DNA of 64,000 nt from a bacterium (GTDB taxonomy: Bacteria; Margulisbacteria; Marinamargulisbacteria; JABIPA01), in contig JABIPA010000004.1 of assembly GCA_018698675.1 (NCBI GenBank), positions 36,962 to 100,961 of the forward strand, written 5' to 3'. The position numbers were made by a program, and so were the translations under genes. The notes beneath the pieces were generated by a model, which saw nothing but the letters and a program-made list of their open reading frames with translations, was not told the origin of the DNA and searched no databases. Positions 18,746-26,974 of the stretch are shown piece after piece. Every line of letters starts with the position of its first letter. The first letter of the stretch is position 1.

Positions 18746-20335
18746 ATGTTAAACTTTTTTAGAAAATACGCGACGACAATCGCATGGACAATCGTTATAT
18801 TTTTTGGTGGGACGATGTTTGCTGGAACATTGATATTTGGAAGAAAAGATAATAGTCAGCAAACTTCAATTAGCAAAATAGACGCACTTAAAAATGCGAT
18901 TGCTACAATCGATTCAGTTCCGGTTGATTCCAACATATACACTGAACTTTTATATCAATACATGGCTACGTTTCAAGGCGAAAACAAAAATGCCGTTATC
19001 CCTCCCGAAATAATAGAACTAGCTAGATTCAGGGCTTTTAACCAAGCCGTTAACTACTCTCTGTTTTTAGACTACGCCAATTCACAAAAAATAAAGGTAA
19101 GTAAAAAAAATGTGTCCTCCCGATTGGACCAATACACATCTTCATACAATTTAAAAAATAAAAAAGAACTAAAAGAACTTTTGAAAAAAAATAACTATCC
19201 ATACAAAGCATTTTTGAATAAAACAAAAAATAATTTAAAAGTAGAAAAAATAAAAGATACGCTAATCTCATCCGTTTCTGTAAACGACAAAGATTTGGAA
19301 AACAATTACAAACGAATTAAACTTAGTCACATATTAATTAAATTCGATCCTTCATCGGCTGACAGTCAAAGTAAATCATTTGAAAAAGCTAGCCAAGTTT
19401 CAAAAAAAATCAATTCATCCGAAATCGAATTTGAACGAGCAGTTTCAGTTTTTTCAGAAGACGAAATTACTAAGAAAAAATTCGGCCAATTTCCAAATTG
19501 GAAGTCGCCAGGACAGCTTCATAGAAATATAGAGGCAGCTGCATTTTCATTACCTATAGGCATATATTCTGAACCAATCAAATCAGACATTGGGTATCAC
19601 ATAATTGTTGTCACTGACTCGAAGTTTGTATCTAAACCTAAAGACTATAATAAAGAAGACCTTAGAAAAGAAATTACCACGAATAAAGAAAATGCAGTTT
19701 TGAGTGCATTCATTCAAAACAAAATTACTAGTTCAAACTTTACAATTAGAGACCCATATATAAAAGCCGTCACATCTAAATTTAATGGCAATTATGCTGA
19801 AGCTATATTTAGTTATCAACAACAAATTTCTAAAGATCCAAATAGTCCTCTACCTCATTACTTTATTTCCAAAATTAGAAATTCACTTGGCGAAACATCT
19901 CAAGCATTAAACCAATTAAATAAAGCCAAAATCAAAGGAAAGCTTTATCCAACCTTAGATTTTTCAAACCTTCATCTAGAGCTAGCTAATACGGAAGCAA
20001 TGGCAATGTACGAAAATAAATCATTAAAAAGAAAAGTTCAACGAGCCATTCAAAAATATGAAAAAGGAACTCCGATTACAGGAGCTATCGTATTACAAGA
20101 AATTGGAAAAAATTATAAACAAGCTAACGTTCCTCCTGTGCTAACCGACGAAATAATTGCCGCTTGGACCTTAGCGAATAATGATCCGGGTTCACTAAAT
20201 CTAGTACGTGCTTCAGCGGCCCTATTACAGCTTTCCGATATCACATCTAGTATCGATGCCAAGCTAAAATTACTCGAAACTGAAAAAGACAATTCTGTGA
20301 ATTCGGATCAAACGAAAAACAGTTTTAAAAAATAA
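18746..20335 (+). CDS. PpiD/SurA-like membrane-anchored peptidyl-prolyl isomerase
   Basis: The 529-residue protein has one N-terminal membrane helix (10-32), a SurA-N-like helical chaperone region (40-190) and one parvulin rotamase domain at about 190-300 (LSHILIKF, FGQFPNWKSPGQL, IGYHIIVV). The C-terminal 200 residues are helical with a TPR-like stretch around YAEAIFSYQQQISKDPNSPLPHY. The layout is that of PpiD: an inner-membrane anchor with the folding domain in the periplasm, probably assisting export of envelope proteins. TAGGAG lies 7 nt before the ATG. panD follows at 12 bp. Confidence 0.85.
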   Translation: MLNFFRKYATTIAWTIVIFFGGTMFAGTLIFGRKDNSQQTSISKIDALKNAIATIDSVPVDSNIYTELLYQYMATFQGENKNAVIPPEIIELARFRAFNQAVNYSLFLDYANSQKIKVSKKNVSSRLDQYTSSYNLKNKKELKELLKKNNYPYKAFLNKTKNNLKVEKIKDTLISSVSVNDKDLENNYKRIKLSHILIKFDPSSADSQSKSFEKASQVSKKINSSEIEFERAVSVFSEDEITKKKFGQFPNWKSPGQLHRNIEAAAFSLPIGIYSEPIKSDIGYHIIVVTDSKFVSKPKDYNKEDLRKEITTNKENAVLSAFIQNKITSSNFTIRDPYIKAVTSKFNGNYAEAIFSYQQQISKDPNSPLPHYFISKIRNSLGETSQALNQLNKAKIKGKLYPTLDFSNLHLELANTEAMAMYENKSLKRKVQRAIQKYEKGTPITGAIVLQEIGKNYKQANVPPVLTDEIIAAWTLANNDPGSLNLVRASAALLQLSDITSSIDAKLKLLETEKDNSVNSDQTKNSFKK

Positions 20336-20347
20336 AGAGTACACTTT

Positions 20348-20716
20348 ATGAGATTTTTTCTGAGATCCAAAATACATAATGCGGTTGTCACTGAAGCAAA
20401 CTTGTCATATGTAGGAAGTATTACTATCGACAAAGAATTAATGGAAAATGTGGGGCTTGATATAGGTGAAAAAGTCTTGGTCGTCAGCAATACAAGTGGC
20501 TCACGTCTGGAAACATATGTTATTGAAGGAGCTCCTGGCTCAAAAGTAATTTGTATGAATGGAGCGGCTGCTCACCTTATTAAAAAAGGTGAGCAAATAA
20601 TTATCATGGGGTTCGAATTAGCAAAAGCCCCCATTTCTCCCAAAATTATAATATTAAATTCTAAAAATGAAATAGTGGACACAAAAACAAAAGAAGAGCA
20701 CTCGACCCACTCCTAA
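20348..20716 (+). CDS. panD: Aspartate 1-decarboxylase
   Basis: PanD decarboxylates aspartate to beta-alanine for pantothenate and coenzyme A. The precursor self-cleaves between G23 and S24 in YVGSITID to make the pyruvoyl cofactor. RLETYVIEG, with the catalytic tyrosine, and NGAAAHL are conserved. The 122-residue length is normal. It lies 12 bp after the PpiD-like gene with an AAAGAG site upstream, and its end faces the convergent cutA with a 2-bp gap. Confidence 0.95.
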   Translation: MRFFLRSKIHNAVVTEANLSYVGSITIDKELMENVGLDIGEKVLVVSNTSGSRLETYVIEGAPGSKVICMNGAAAHLIKKGEQIIIMGFELAKAPISPKIIILNSKNEIVDTKTKEEHSTHS

Positions 20717-20718
20717 GA

Positions 20719-21030
20719 TTAGGAAAGACTCTTATCTATCCACGATTTATAAGCTGCGTCCAATTTTTCTAATCTTATAGCAACAATCTGAGGGGTATCG
20801 TATGTATGTTTCTCTTTTATAAATCGGATAAGAAGATTTATTCTTGGTTCTATCGTTTTAATCGAAATTAAAACTTCTACTTCTGACTCAATTTTCCCTT
20901 CCCAAGAATAGATACTCTCCACATTTTCCTTAATTTGAACGCACGCACCTAGTTTTCTTTGAATAATTTCTCGGCCAAGCTCTTTGGCAAACGTCTTATC
21001 ATCACAAGATGTCTCGACCTGAAAATACAT
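20719..21030 (-). CDS. cutA: CutA-type divalent-cation tolerance protein
   Basis: This 103-residue protein is the small trimeric, PII-like CutA1 fold. Matching segments are TSCDDKTFAKELGREIIQR, KLGACVQI, the SIYSWEGKIESEVE strand and the C-terminal YKSWIDKSL. CutA proteins are linked to copper tolerance, but their molecular role is not settled. It is the last gene of the minus-strand clpX-like/yggS/sepF/mazG operon, 1 bp after mazG. Confidence 0.9.
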   Translation of the reverse strand: MYFQVETSCDDKTFAKELGREIIQRKLGACVQIKENVESIYSWEGKIESEVEVLISIKTIEPRINLLIRFIKEKHTYDTPQIVAIRLEKLDAAYKSWIDKSLS

Positions 21031-21031
21031 T

Positions 21032-22240
21032 TTATTGAGCTAAACTATTCTGAATTTTATCGAGGTTATTGGCAAAAAAGATGGAATCACTTGGATGAGT
21101 GAGTTTCTTCGATACATCGCGAGGATCTATCCATGAAGCCACCGGGTTTTTCTCGTCTTCTGGACACAATGTATCTTCCGTTGTTTCGAATAAGAAAAAT
21201 ACGAGAGTTTTTCTTTCAGATTTATCATCACGGCCATCTTTACCAATTTTGTACCGGGTATATTCCCCTAAATTTTCTATAAAGGATATGTTTTTCAGAC
21301 CAGTTTCTTCCTGAATTTCGCGTAGAGCCGCGTCCATATCGGACTCATTACTTTCCAGATGGCCCTTGGGTAAACTCCAAGAGTTCCCATTTTGACTGAC
21401 CATAGCAACTTTTCCTAAACGTCTGTTAATCACAACACCCCCTGCACTTCGGGTATCAAAAACTTTACCAACCGCCTTAGCATCGTTCCAATAACGGTCC
21501 CAATTTACTAGCGTCAAACTTTTTAATGAAACATCATCTTTTTTAGCCAATGACTCCATCATATTAAATCTAGATTTAAATTTATCATTTGAAAATTGAA
21601 GTGCTGCTTCACAATCTATTTTAAGATATCGCCCGACGTTCACTATCGAGAACAGTACATCACCGAATTCATCTATTTGTTTTTCGTCAATCTCACCTTT
21701 TGAAACAGCGTCAGAAAACTCACTAATTTCTTCTTTTAACTTTTCTAGAGGCCCCTGAATAGATTTCCAATCGAACCCAGATTTAGCTGCCTTTTTCTGA
21801 AGCTTTTCAGCCCGTTTCAAAGCTGGTAATTGATTAGGTATAGATTCCAAAACACCCTCATCTTTTTCGGTAGACTTAATCATATCCCAATTTTTCCAAA
21901 CATCATCAACTGAATCTACTTTTATGTCTCCAAAAACATGGGGGTGCCGACGAATCATTTTTTCGGATACGTGCGCCGCAACATCTGATAAGGAAAACTC
22001 ACCTATTTCACTCGCCATCTCAGAGATCATTACAACGTGTAATAATACGTCTCCCAATTCTTCCCTTAAAAGACAAAAATCCTGTTTATCCAAAGCATCT
22101 ACCAGTTCATAGGCCTCTTCAATGACATGAGGTTTTAAAGAGATAAACGTTTGTTCTTTATCCCAAGGGCAACCGTCTTTTCCTCTTAAGTCTTTCACTA
22201 TATTTTTAAGTTTTTCTAATTCAGTCATACGTTTACTCAA
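21032..22240 (-). CDS. mazG: MazG pyrophosphohydrolase fused to a NUDIX hydrolase
   Basis: The 402-residue protein has two parts. Residues 1-255 are a two-repeat MazG nucleoside-triphosphate pyrophosphohydrolase (CPWDKEQTFISLKPHVIEEAYEL, EELGDVLLHVV, second repeat EEISEF and DEFGDVLFSIVN, then NDKFKSRF). Residues about 268-400 are a NUDIX domain with a perfect box starting GHLESNE and containing REIQEETGL. Both hydrolyse pyrophosphate bonds of nucleotides, so this may be a combined nucleotide-sanitising enzyme. A TTG start at 22240 is supported by AAAAGG 8 nt upstream; an ATG lies four codons further in. Confidence 0.9.
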   Translation of the reverse strand: MSKRMTELEKLKNIVKDLRGKDGCPWDKEQTFISLKPHVIEEAYELVDALDKQDFCLLREELGDVLLHVVMISEMASEIGEFSLSDVAAHVSEKMIRRHPHVFGDIKVDSVDDVWKNWDMIKSTEKDEGVLESIPNQLPALKRAEKLQKKAAKSGFDWKSIQGPLEKLKEEISEFSDAVSKGEIDEKQIDEFGDVLFSIVNVGRYLKIDCEAALQFSNDKFKSRFNMMESLAKKDDVSLKSLTLVNWDRYWNDAKAVGKVFDTRSAGGVVINRRLGKVAMVSQNGNSWSLPKGHLESNESDMDAALREIQEETGLKNISFIENLGEYTRYKIGKDGRDDKSERKTLVFFLFETTEDTLCPEDEKNPVASWIDPRDVSKKLTHPSDSIFFANNLDKIQNSLAQ

Positions 22241-22258
22241 AATGATTACCTTTTCAAT

Positions 22259-22705
22259 TTAGTCAACGGCAATTTTCTCGAAAAAGGCGTCTCTTTTCTC
22301 TGTCTCTTGATTAGATAAACTCGTCTTATCATCAGGGTTGGCAATGTTAACATTGGCAGGAGTGAATAAAAAAATATTTTCGCCTACTTTTAACATATGG
22401 CCATTAATTGCGTATGCGGTCCCGCAAACAAAGTCAATTAAACGTTTTCCGGAATCAGCATCTAAGTGTTTCAAGTTTACAATAACTGGTTTGTTTTCTC
22501 TTAAATATGTAGCAATACTTAAAGAATCTTCGTAGATTCTTGGCTCTTCGACTTTTATTTCAGAAACAGGAAAGGGTGATAAATTTTGATTTCGTACCAC
22601 AGGTTCCTTAAAGGTTCCTAAGCTAGGAATAGGAGCTAACTCCTCATCATAACTGGTTTCTTGAAATCCAAAAAATTCTTTTATTTTACTCATCGTCTCT
22701 GACAT
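22259..22705 (-). CDS. sepF: SepF-like cell-division protein
   Basis: SepF anchors FtsZ to the membrane and bends the Z-ring in Gram-positive bacteria and Cyanobacteria. The 148-residue protein begins with an amphipathic helix (MSKIKEFFGF), followed by a variable linker. The C-terminal SepF domain at 58-130 carries KPVIVNLKHLDADSGKRLIDF and GTAYAINGHMLKVGENIFLFTP, both diagnostic. GAGGAG lies 8 nt before the ATG. It sits behind yggS, the usual sepF neighbour. Confidence 0.93.
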   Translation of the reverse strand: MSETMSKIKEFFGFQETSYDEELAPIPSLGTFKEPVVRNQNLSPFPVSEIKVEEPRIYEDSLSIATYLRENKPVIVNLKHLDADSGKRLIDFVCGTAYAINGHMLKVGENIFLFTPANVNIANPDDKTSLSNQETEKRDAFFEKIAVD

Positions 22706-22749
22706 ACTTTTCTCCTCGGTTGTTTTTCATGCATTACGTAACAAGACAA

Positions 22750-23430
22750 TTAATTAAAAAAATATCGTCCAATTCGAACCATAGATGCCCCATTTTCAGC
22801 AGCAATTAAAAAATCATTTGTCATCCCCATGCTTAATGTCTCAAAGAATGGATAAGTTTTTTTCAATCTTCCAAAACATTGAAAGACCTGCTGATAGCAC
22901 TTTTTAATTTTATTAGTGTCGTCCGTCAAAGGCCCCATTGCCATAAGCCCTCTTATCTTAACATAAGTAGGCAATTCTATCTTGGATAAGACGGTAGATA
23001 TTTCTTTCTCAGAAAACCCAAACTTGTTTTCTTCCCCTGTAAAATTTACCTGTAAATACACAGAAATATATTTTTCTTTTTTTATAGCAATTTCAATAAT
23101 TTTATTTAATATTTTTTCGCTATGAACCGACTGAATAACATCAAAGTACTCAACTATCTTTGATAATTTGTTTGTTTGTATCGGTCCAATAAAATGCCAA
23201 TTAAGATCAGACGGTAGGCTTTGGATAAGTGGAATTGCATGTTGAAGTCTATTTTCACCAAGTTCAGTAAACCCGGCATCAATTAATTGTAAAACTTTGT
23301 CAGCTTCATAGTACTTCGTTACCGCTAAAATATCGATACCTGTATCAACACTATTTAAACTAGTCTTTAACGTATTTACTCTCTGTTTTAGAGACTCAGT
23401 GGAAAACACTCTTTCGCTAGCCCTTTTCAT
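22750..23430 (-). CDS. yggS: YggS/PROSC-family PLP-binding protein
   Basis: The 226-residue alanine-racemase-like barrel binds pyridoxal phosphate at the lysine in LAVTKYYEAD (about K38). FTELGENRLQHA, WHFIGPIQTNKLSKI, RGLMAMGP and SMGMTNDFLIAAENGASMVRIGR-type motifs complete the family. Members maintain B6 and amino-acid homeostasis and have no known enzymatic activity. Its ATG lies inside the last 14 bp of the clpX-like gene and sepF follows after 44 bp. Confidence 0.94.
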   Translation of the reverse strand: MKRASERVFSTESLKQRVNTLKTSLNSVDTGIDILAVTKYYEADKVLQLIDAGFTELGENRLQHAIPLIQSLPSDLNWHFIGPIQTNKLSKIVEYFDVIQSVHSEKILNKIIEIAIKKEKYISVYLQVNFTGEENKFGFSEKEISTVLSKIELPTYVKIRGLMAMGPLTDDTNKIKKCYQQVFQCFGRLKKTYPFFETLSMGMTNDFLIAAENGASMVRIGRYFFN

Positions 23431-24841
23431 TGCTAATGATTGACGATTTTAACCTACTTCCACGTTTCTTTAATTTCTTTAGCTCTTTTTCAGACCCGTC
23501 CAATATATCATCAGAAACCGTCCACTTTCCCTTAAACTCATTTGGCAACTCAAATTTGAAATCTCTAAAAGCTTTTTCAATAACGGTCATTAATCCCCGT
23601 GCACCTGTTTTTTCTAATATAGCCAAAGATGCAATTTTTTTAAGAAGTTTATCCGAAATTTTAGTTTCAATATCATAATAACTAAAAGAAGCAATTAACT
23701 GATTGAGAATAGATGCCTCAGACTCTTTCAAAATCTTGAACAAGTCGTGTTCGTCGAGTGAATTGCATACAACTCGTACCGGTAACCGTCCTACAAATTC
23801 GGACTCCAATCCATAATCAATAAAATCTTGAGTTGATGAGAAACTTGCCAATTGATTATCTTCATAACCTCTATTTTTTCTCTCAAATCCAAACTTACTT
23901 CCTTCGACCCGTTTTCTTACAATATTTTGGAGGCCATCAAAAGCGCCGCTTACTATGAATAATATATGACGTGTATTTATCGTCTCTTTTTTCTTATTCT
24001 TTTTCCCAAGAATCCCCTGCAATTGTGACTGAATATCCCATGCCGTTTTTAAGGGGACCTCTGTTTCTTCCATCAATTTTAATAGGTTTGATTGCACGCC
24101 TCTTCCGCTCACATCTTTACCGACCTTATCTGAAGATCCCGAAATCTTATCAATCTCGTCTAAGTAAATAATTCCATATTGAGCAAGGTCTGTATTTCCG
24201 TTTGCTTTTGCTACGAGTTGTCGAACAAGATCTTCGACATCACCCCCAACATAGCCCGTTTCAGTAAATTTAGTTGCGTCACTTTTTATAAAAGGAACTC
24301 CAATTAAATCAGCTATACACTGGATTAAAAATGTTTTTCCGACGCCTGTTGGGCCTACCATAATAACGTTCTGTTTATGATAGCTCTTGCACTTAGCTTT
24401 TGATTTCAAACATGATTTAACGTGATTAAAATGGTCACAAACTGCGATTGATAACACCTTTTTTGCGTCATCTTGTTTGATAACAAATCTGTCCAAATGT
24501 GTCTTTATTTGTTTAGGGATATAGTCAAATGCCAAATCTATTGGTTCCGGTTCATCTTTCGATTCCGAGTCGGACTTAGACTCTTCTGTCTGTCCAAATT
24601 CTTGAAAAAACAATTTAGATTTTAGCCCCTGGCTCTTACCCATTAGTTTTGTAATTTCACTAGCCAAATCATCAATATTTGTTAATCGCTTTTTTGCAGA
24701 GGTATCTGCTTTTTGGGTATCTCCATTAAAAGGGGGTAAAGGAGTAAATACTCTTTCCTCATCGTTCTCATTCTTTATATCGCCAGAATGTTTACCTTTT
24801 TTATCCTTGTTCGATTTAATATCGTCAGTATTTTTTTCCAT
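23417..24841 (-). CDS. ClpX-like AAA+ unfoldase without the N-terminal zinc domain
   Basis: The 474-residue protein contains a ClpX-type AAA+ module: Walker A GPTGVGKT (163-170), pore loop TGYVGGD, Walker B IIYLDEID (225-231), sensor region with EFVGRLPV, and a C-terminal GARGLMTVIEKA. The IGF loop that docks ClpX on ClpP reads FGF (KFGFER), so ClpP binding is plausible. The zinc finger of normal ClpX is replaced by about 100 charged, low-complexity residues. I chose the ATG at 24841 because TATACT (24849-24854) lies 7 nt upstream; an ATG at 24859 would lie upstream of that hexamer. First gene of the yggS-sepF-mazG-cutA operon. Confidence 0.85.
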   Translation of the reverse strand: MEKNTDDIKSNKDKKGKHSGDIKNENDEERVFTPLPPFNGDTQKADTSAKKRLTNIDDLASEITKLMGKSQGLKSKLFFQEFGQTEESKSDSESKDEPEPIDLAFDYIPKQIKTHLDRFVIKQDDAKKVLSIAVCDHFNHVKSCLKSKAKCKSYHKQNVIMVGPTGVGKTFLIQCIADLIGVPFIKSDATKFTETGYVGGDVEDLVRQLVAKANGNTDLAQYGIIYLDEIDKISGSSDKVGKDVSGRGVQSNLLKLMEETEVPLKTAWDIQSQLQGILGKKNKKKETINTRHILFIVSGAFDGLQNIVRKRVEGSKFGFERKNRGYEDNQLASFSSTQDFIDYGLESEFVGRLPVRVVCNSLDEHDLFKILKESEASILNQLIASFSYYDIETKISDKLLKKIASLAILEKTGARGLMTVIEKAFRDFKFELPNEFKGKWTVSDDILDGSEKELKKLKKRGSRLKSSIISNEKG

Positions 24842-24848
24842 TAAGGAA

Positions 24849-24854
24849 AGTATA
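24849..24854 (-). promoter_or_regulatory. -10 hexamer 7 nt before the clpX-like ATG
   Basis: On the minus strand TATACT is followed by 7 nt and the ATG; TCGACG lies 17 nt upstream as a possible -35. Predicts a leaderless message. Confidence 0.45.
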
Positions 24855-24892
24855 CACATGACAATTTTATGCGTCGAGACTCCCCCTAAATC

Positions 24893-24922
24893 TTGACGTC
24901 CTCTTTTTTATACTGATATGTT
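24893..24922 (+). promoter_or_regulatory. Promoter abutting the degenerate pyrophosphatase gene
   Basis: TTGACG (24893-24898), an 18-nt spacer and TATGTT (24917-24922) are followed by only 6 nt before the ATG at 24929, with no Shine-Dalgarno site. Confidence 0.45.
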
Positions 24923-24928
24923 GGTCAA

Positions 24929-25180
24929 ATGAATCTTGGACTATCTTTAATTTTGACCCTTTCTTTATTCTTAACCTCATACGGTTTATTCCTTTTTTTC
25001 AAAGTATCCAAAATCAAAACAGACACCCCAAATCAAAGCTTCGTTACGAGCCTAGTTGTCGACGGTCTTAAAGCGTATTGGTATCGTTTATTTAGCTCCA
25101 TAATCCAAGTTCTAATCTCACTAATTGTTGTTGTTGCAGTGTTTACTTACTTTTTTGACAAACAATTTATGGTAGACTAA
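24929..25180 (+). CDS. N-terminal piece of a degenerate membrane pyrophosphatase
   Basis: The 83-residue product has two membrane helices (3-26 and 54-77). The SFVTSLVVDGLKAYWYRLF segment between them aligns with the conserved helix linker of proton/sodium-pumping pyrophosphatases (typically an EGA-AFL-REY-like stretch). It ends at TAA (25178-25180). The next five codons and the following 581-codon frame continue in the same phase, so this is the front of one gene interrupted by a single nonsense codon. The downstream ATG is only 15 nt away, so re-initiation could make two subunits; otherwise it is a young pseudogene. Confidence 0.6.
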   Translation: MNLGLSLILTLSLFLTSYGLFLFFKVSKIKTDTPNQSFVTSLVVDGLKAYWYRLFSSIIQVLISLIVVVAVFTYFFDKQFMVD

Positions 25181-25195
25181 ATATTAGGGTTCCTT

Positions 25196-26941
25196 ATGGG
25201 TGGGGTCGCTATGCTTCTTGTTTCATTTGTTAGCTTTACTTTATACCCTAAACTCATCCCCGCAATTATTAATCAAAACTTAGGATACCTAAAAGATGGA
25301 ATTCTTATCCAATATAAAACGACGTCATCTCTATCCTTTTTAATTAATAGTCTCCCAATGATCTTTCTTTGTATCTCACTATTAATATTCGATATTGAAG
25401 TCATCATTGGGTTTAGTTTAGGGCTAATATTCACAGCATTGTTTTTACGGATAGGAGGTGGTCTTTATTATACTAGTTCAGACTTAGCCAACCAACTAAG
25501 CTTCGAGTTTGGTGAAAACATTCCTCAAAACGACAAACGAAACCCGGGATCAATCATGGAACTCATTGGCATTTATATTAGCCAAATAACTGGTTTCATT
25601 TGCGACGTTTTAGGATCTTATATATTTTCCGTTGCGGGTTGTTTATTAACAATTTTTAGCTTAACCAAATTTCAAATTGTTCCCCACGATATACTTAACA
25701 ACTTTTACTTTTTTCCATTTATGATGATATTTACAGGACTTGCTTCTTCTTTTATTTCTTACATTTTTTGTGTAGTTAGAATCAAAAGTGAAAATCATTC
25801 AAATTTTTTACTAGAAGGAATCTACTTATCTATTTTCCTATGTGGCCTTTCTGCATTTATTGTTTCTCGCATTACAGCTAATCAAATTGTTTCATTTTCA
25901 CCGTTTATATTTGGCTTAATCGGTGCCATTTTAATATGCTTTTTATCTGAATATATTACGTCCCAACGTTTTCAACCAAGTAAACCATCGTGTACAAATG
26001 CCCAGTTTGGAAGCATTCTTCCCTTTTTAAGTAGTAGTTCATTAGGTTACAAAACTAACAGCGTATTTCTATTCATTTCATTTTCTTTTCTATCTGCAAG
26101 TTATTTAGTTTCAGGCACTGTGGGAATGATTATCGCAATTTTTGGATTCGTTTGTGTCACGCATACGATATTGCAAACCAAAATATTCTCCCATTTTTCT
26201 GTAATAACGGCAAAACTATCGACGCTTAGCTCTGCTAAACAAATATCTGTCCAACATTTAAAAAAAACAGAGTCAATTGGTGCCACTACGGTAGCCGTCG
26301 GAAATGGATACGCTACAGCTGCTGCAATACTTGCAACGTTCTCTATATTGTTTTCGTTTATTTATATTCAGCACTACGACTTCAAATCACTTCTTGTCGT
26401 CGACTTTAGGTTATTAATAGGTATTCTTATAGGACTAACACTCCCGTTCACGGTTGTAAGTTATTTATTGAAAGCATTATCGTCACAGACGATAGCTCTT
26501 CTTAAAGAAATATCGAGACAATACAAAGAAATCCCCTATTTGATGGAAAACAAATCTCACCCCGATATAATTAAACTGTCTGACCACACAACATATATGT
26601 CTATGAACGCTATGATTGTCCCTGGAATACTTATTGGACTCGTTCCCATAGCATTGGGCTTTGTTTTCGGTATAAAGCTCAGCATCGGCCTAATAATCGG
26701 TTGCTTTTTTACAGGATTCAACCAAGGTCTATTCTGGGCGGTGACCGGAGACAGTTTGCACTTCGCTAAACGTCATATAGAAGATGGGCACTTTGGAGGA
26801 AAGGATAGCTCGACATTTTACAACATTCGAAGTGTTGACCATATAGGAAAAGCATACCGAGATCTTTTAAATCCAACCTTAAATATTTTAATAAAGGCAG
26901 TTACAATTATATCTATATTCGTCATATTAAATCTCGCTTAA
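25196..26941 (+). CDS. Main part of a degenerate membrane pyrophosphatase (probable pseudoenzyme)
   Basis: The 581-residue, roughly 14-helix protein aligns without gaps to the H+/Na+-pyrophosphatase core from GGGLYY through IPQNDKRNP to GSY. Most Mg-pyrophosphate ligands are gone: the lysines of the first loop read T and E, one aspartate reads Q, and the DNVGDNVGD run reads ELIGIYISQ. Near the end GGKDSS and NPTLNILIK are retained, but the canonical WDNAKK reads LHFAKR and GDTVGDP reads VDHIGKA. The fold seems kept while catalysis is lost. It is in frame with the 83-codon piece upstream, separated by one TAA. tpiA follows after 33 bp. Confidence 0.7.
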   Translation: MGGVAMLLVSFVSFTLYPKLIPAIINQNLGYLKDGILIQYKTTSSLSFLINSLPMIFLCISLLIFDIEVIIGFSLGLIFTALFLRIGGGLYYTSSDLANQLSFEFGENIPQNDKRNPGSIMELIGIYISQITGFICDVLGSYIFSVAGCLLTIFSLTKFQIVPHDILNNFYFFPFMMIFTGLASSFISYIFCVVRIKSENHSNFLLEGIYLSIFLCGLSAFIVSRITANQIVSFSPFIFGLIGAILICFLSEYITSQRFQPSKPSCTNAQFGSILPFLSSSSLGYKTNSVFLFISFSFLSASYLVSGTVGMIIAIFGFVCVTHTILQTKIFSHFSVITAKLSTLSSAKQISVQHLKKTESIGATTVAVGNGYATAAAILATFSILFSFIYIQHYDFKSLLVVDFRLLIGILIGLTLPFTVVSYLLKALSSQTIALLKEISRQYKEIPYLMENKSHPDIIKLSDHTTYMSMNAMIVPGILIGLVPIALGFVFGIKLSIGLIIGCFFTGFNQGLFWAVTGDSLHFAKRHIEDGHFGGKDSSTFYNIRSVDHIGKAYRDLLNPTLNILIKAVTIISIFVILNLA

Positions 26942-26974
26942 AATACAACCTATAAATAGAAGGAGCCCCAAGTA

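Noticed and set aside
25178..25180. Selenocysteine, pyrrolysine or altered genetic code at the pyrophosphatase stop
   Set aside because: The codon is TAA, which encodes neither, and TAA ends many intact genes here.
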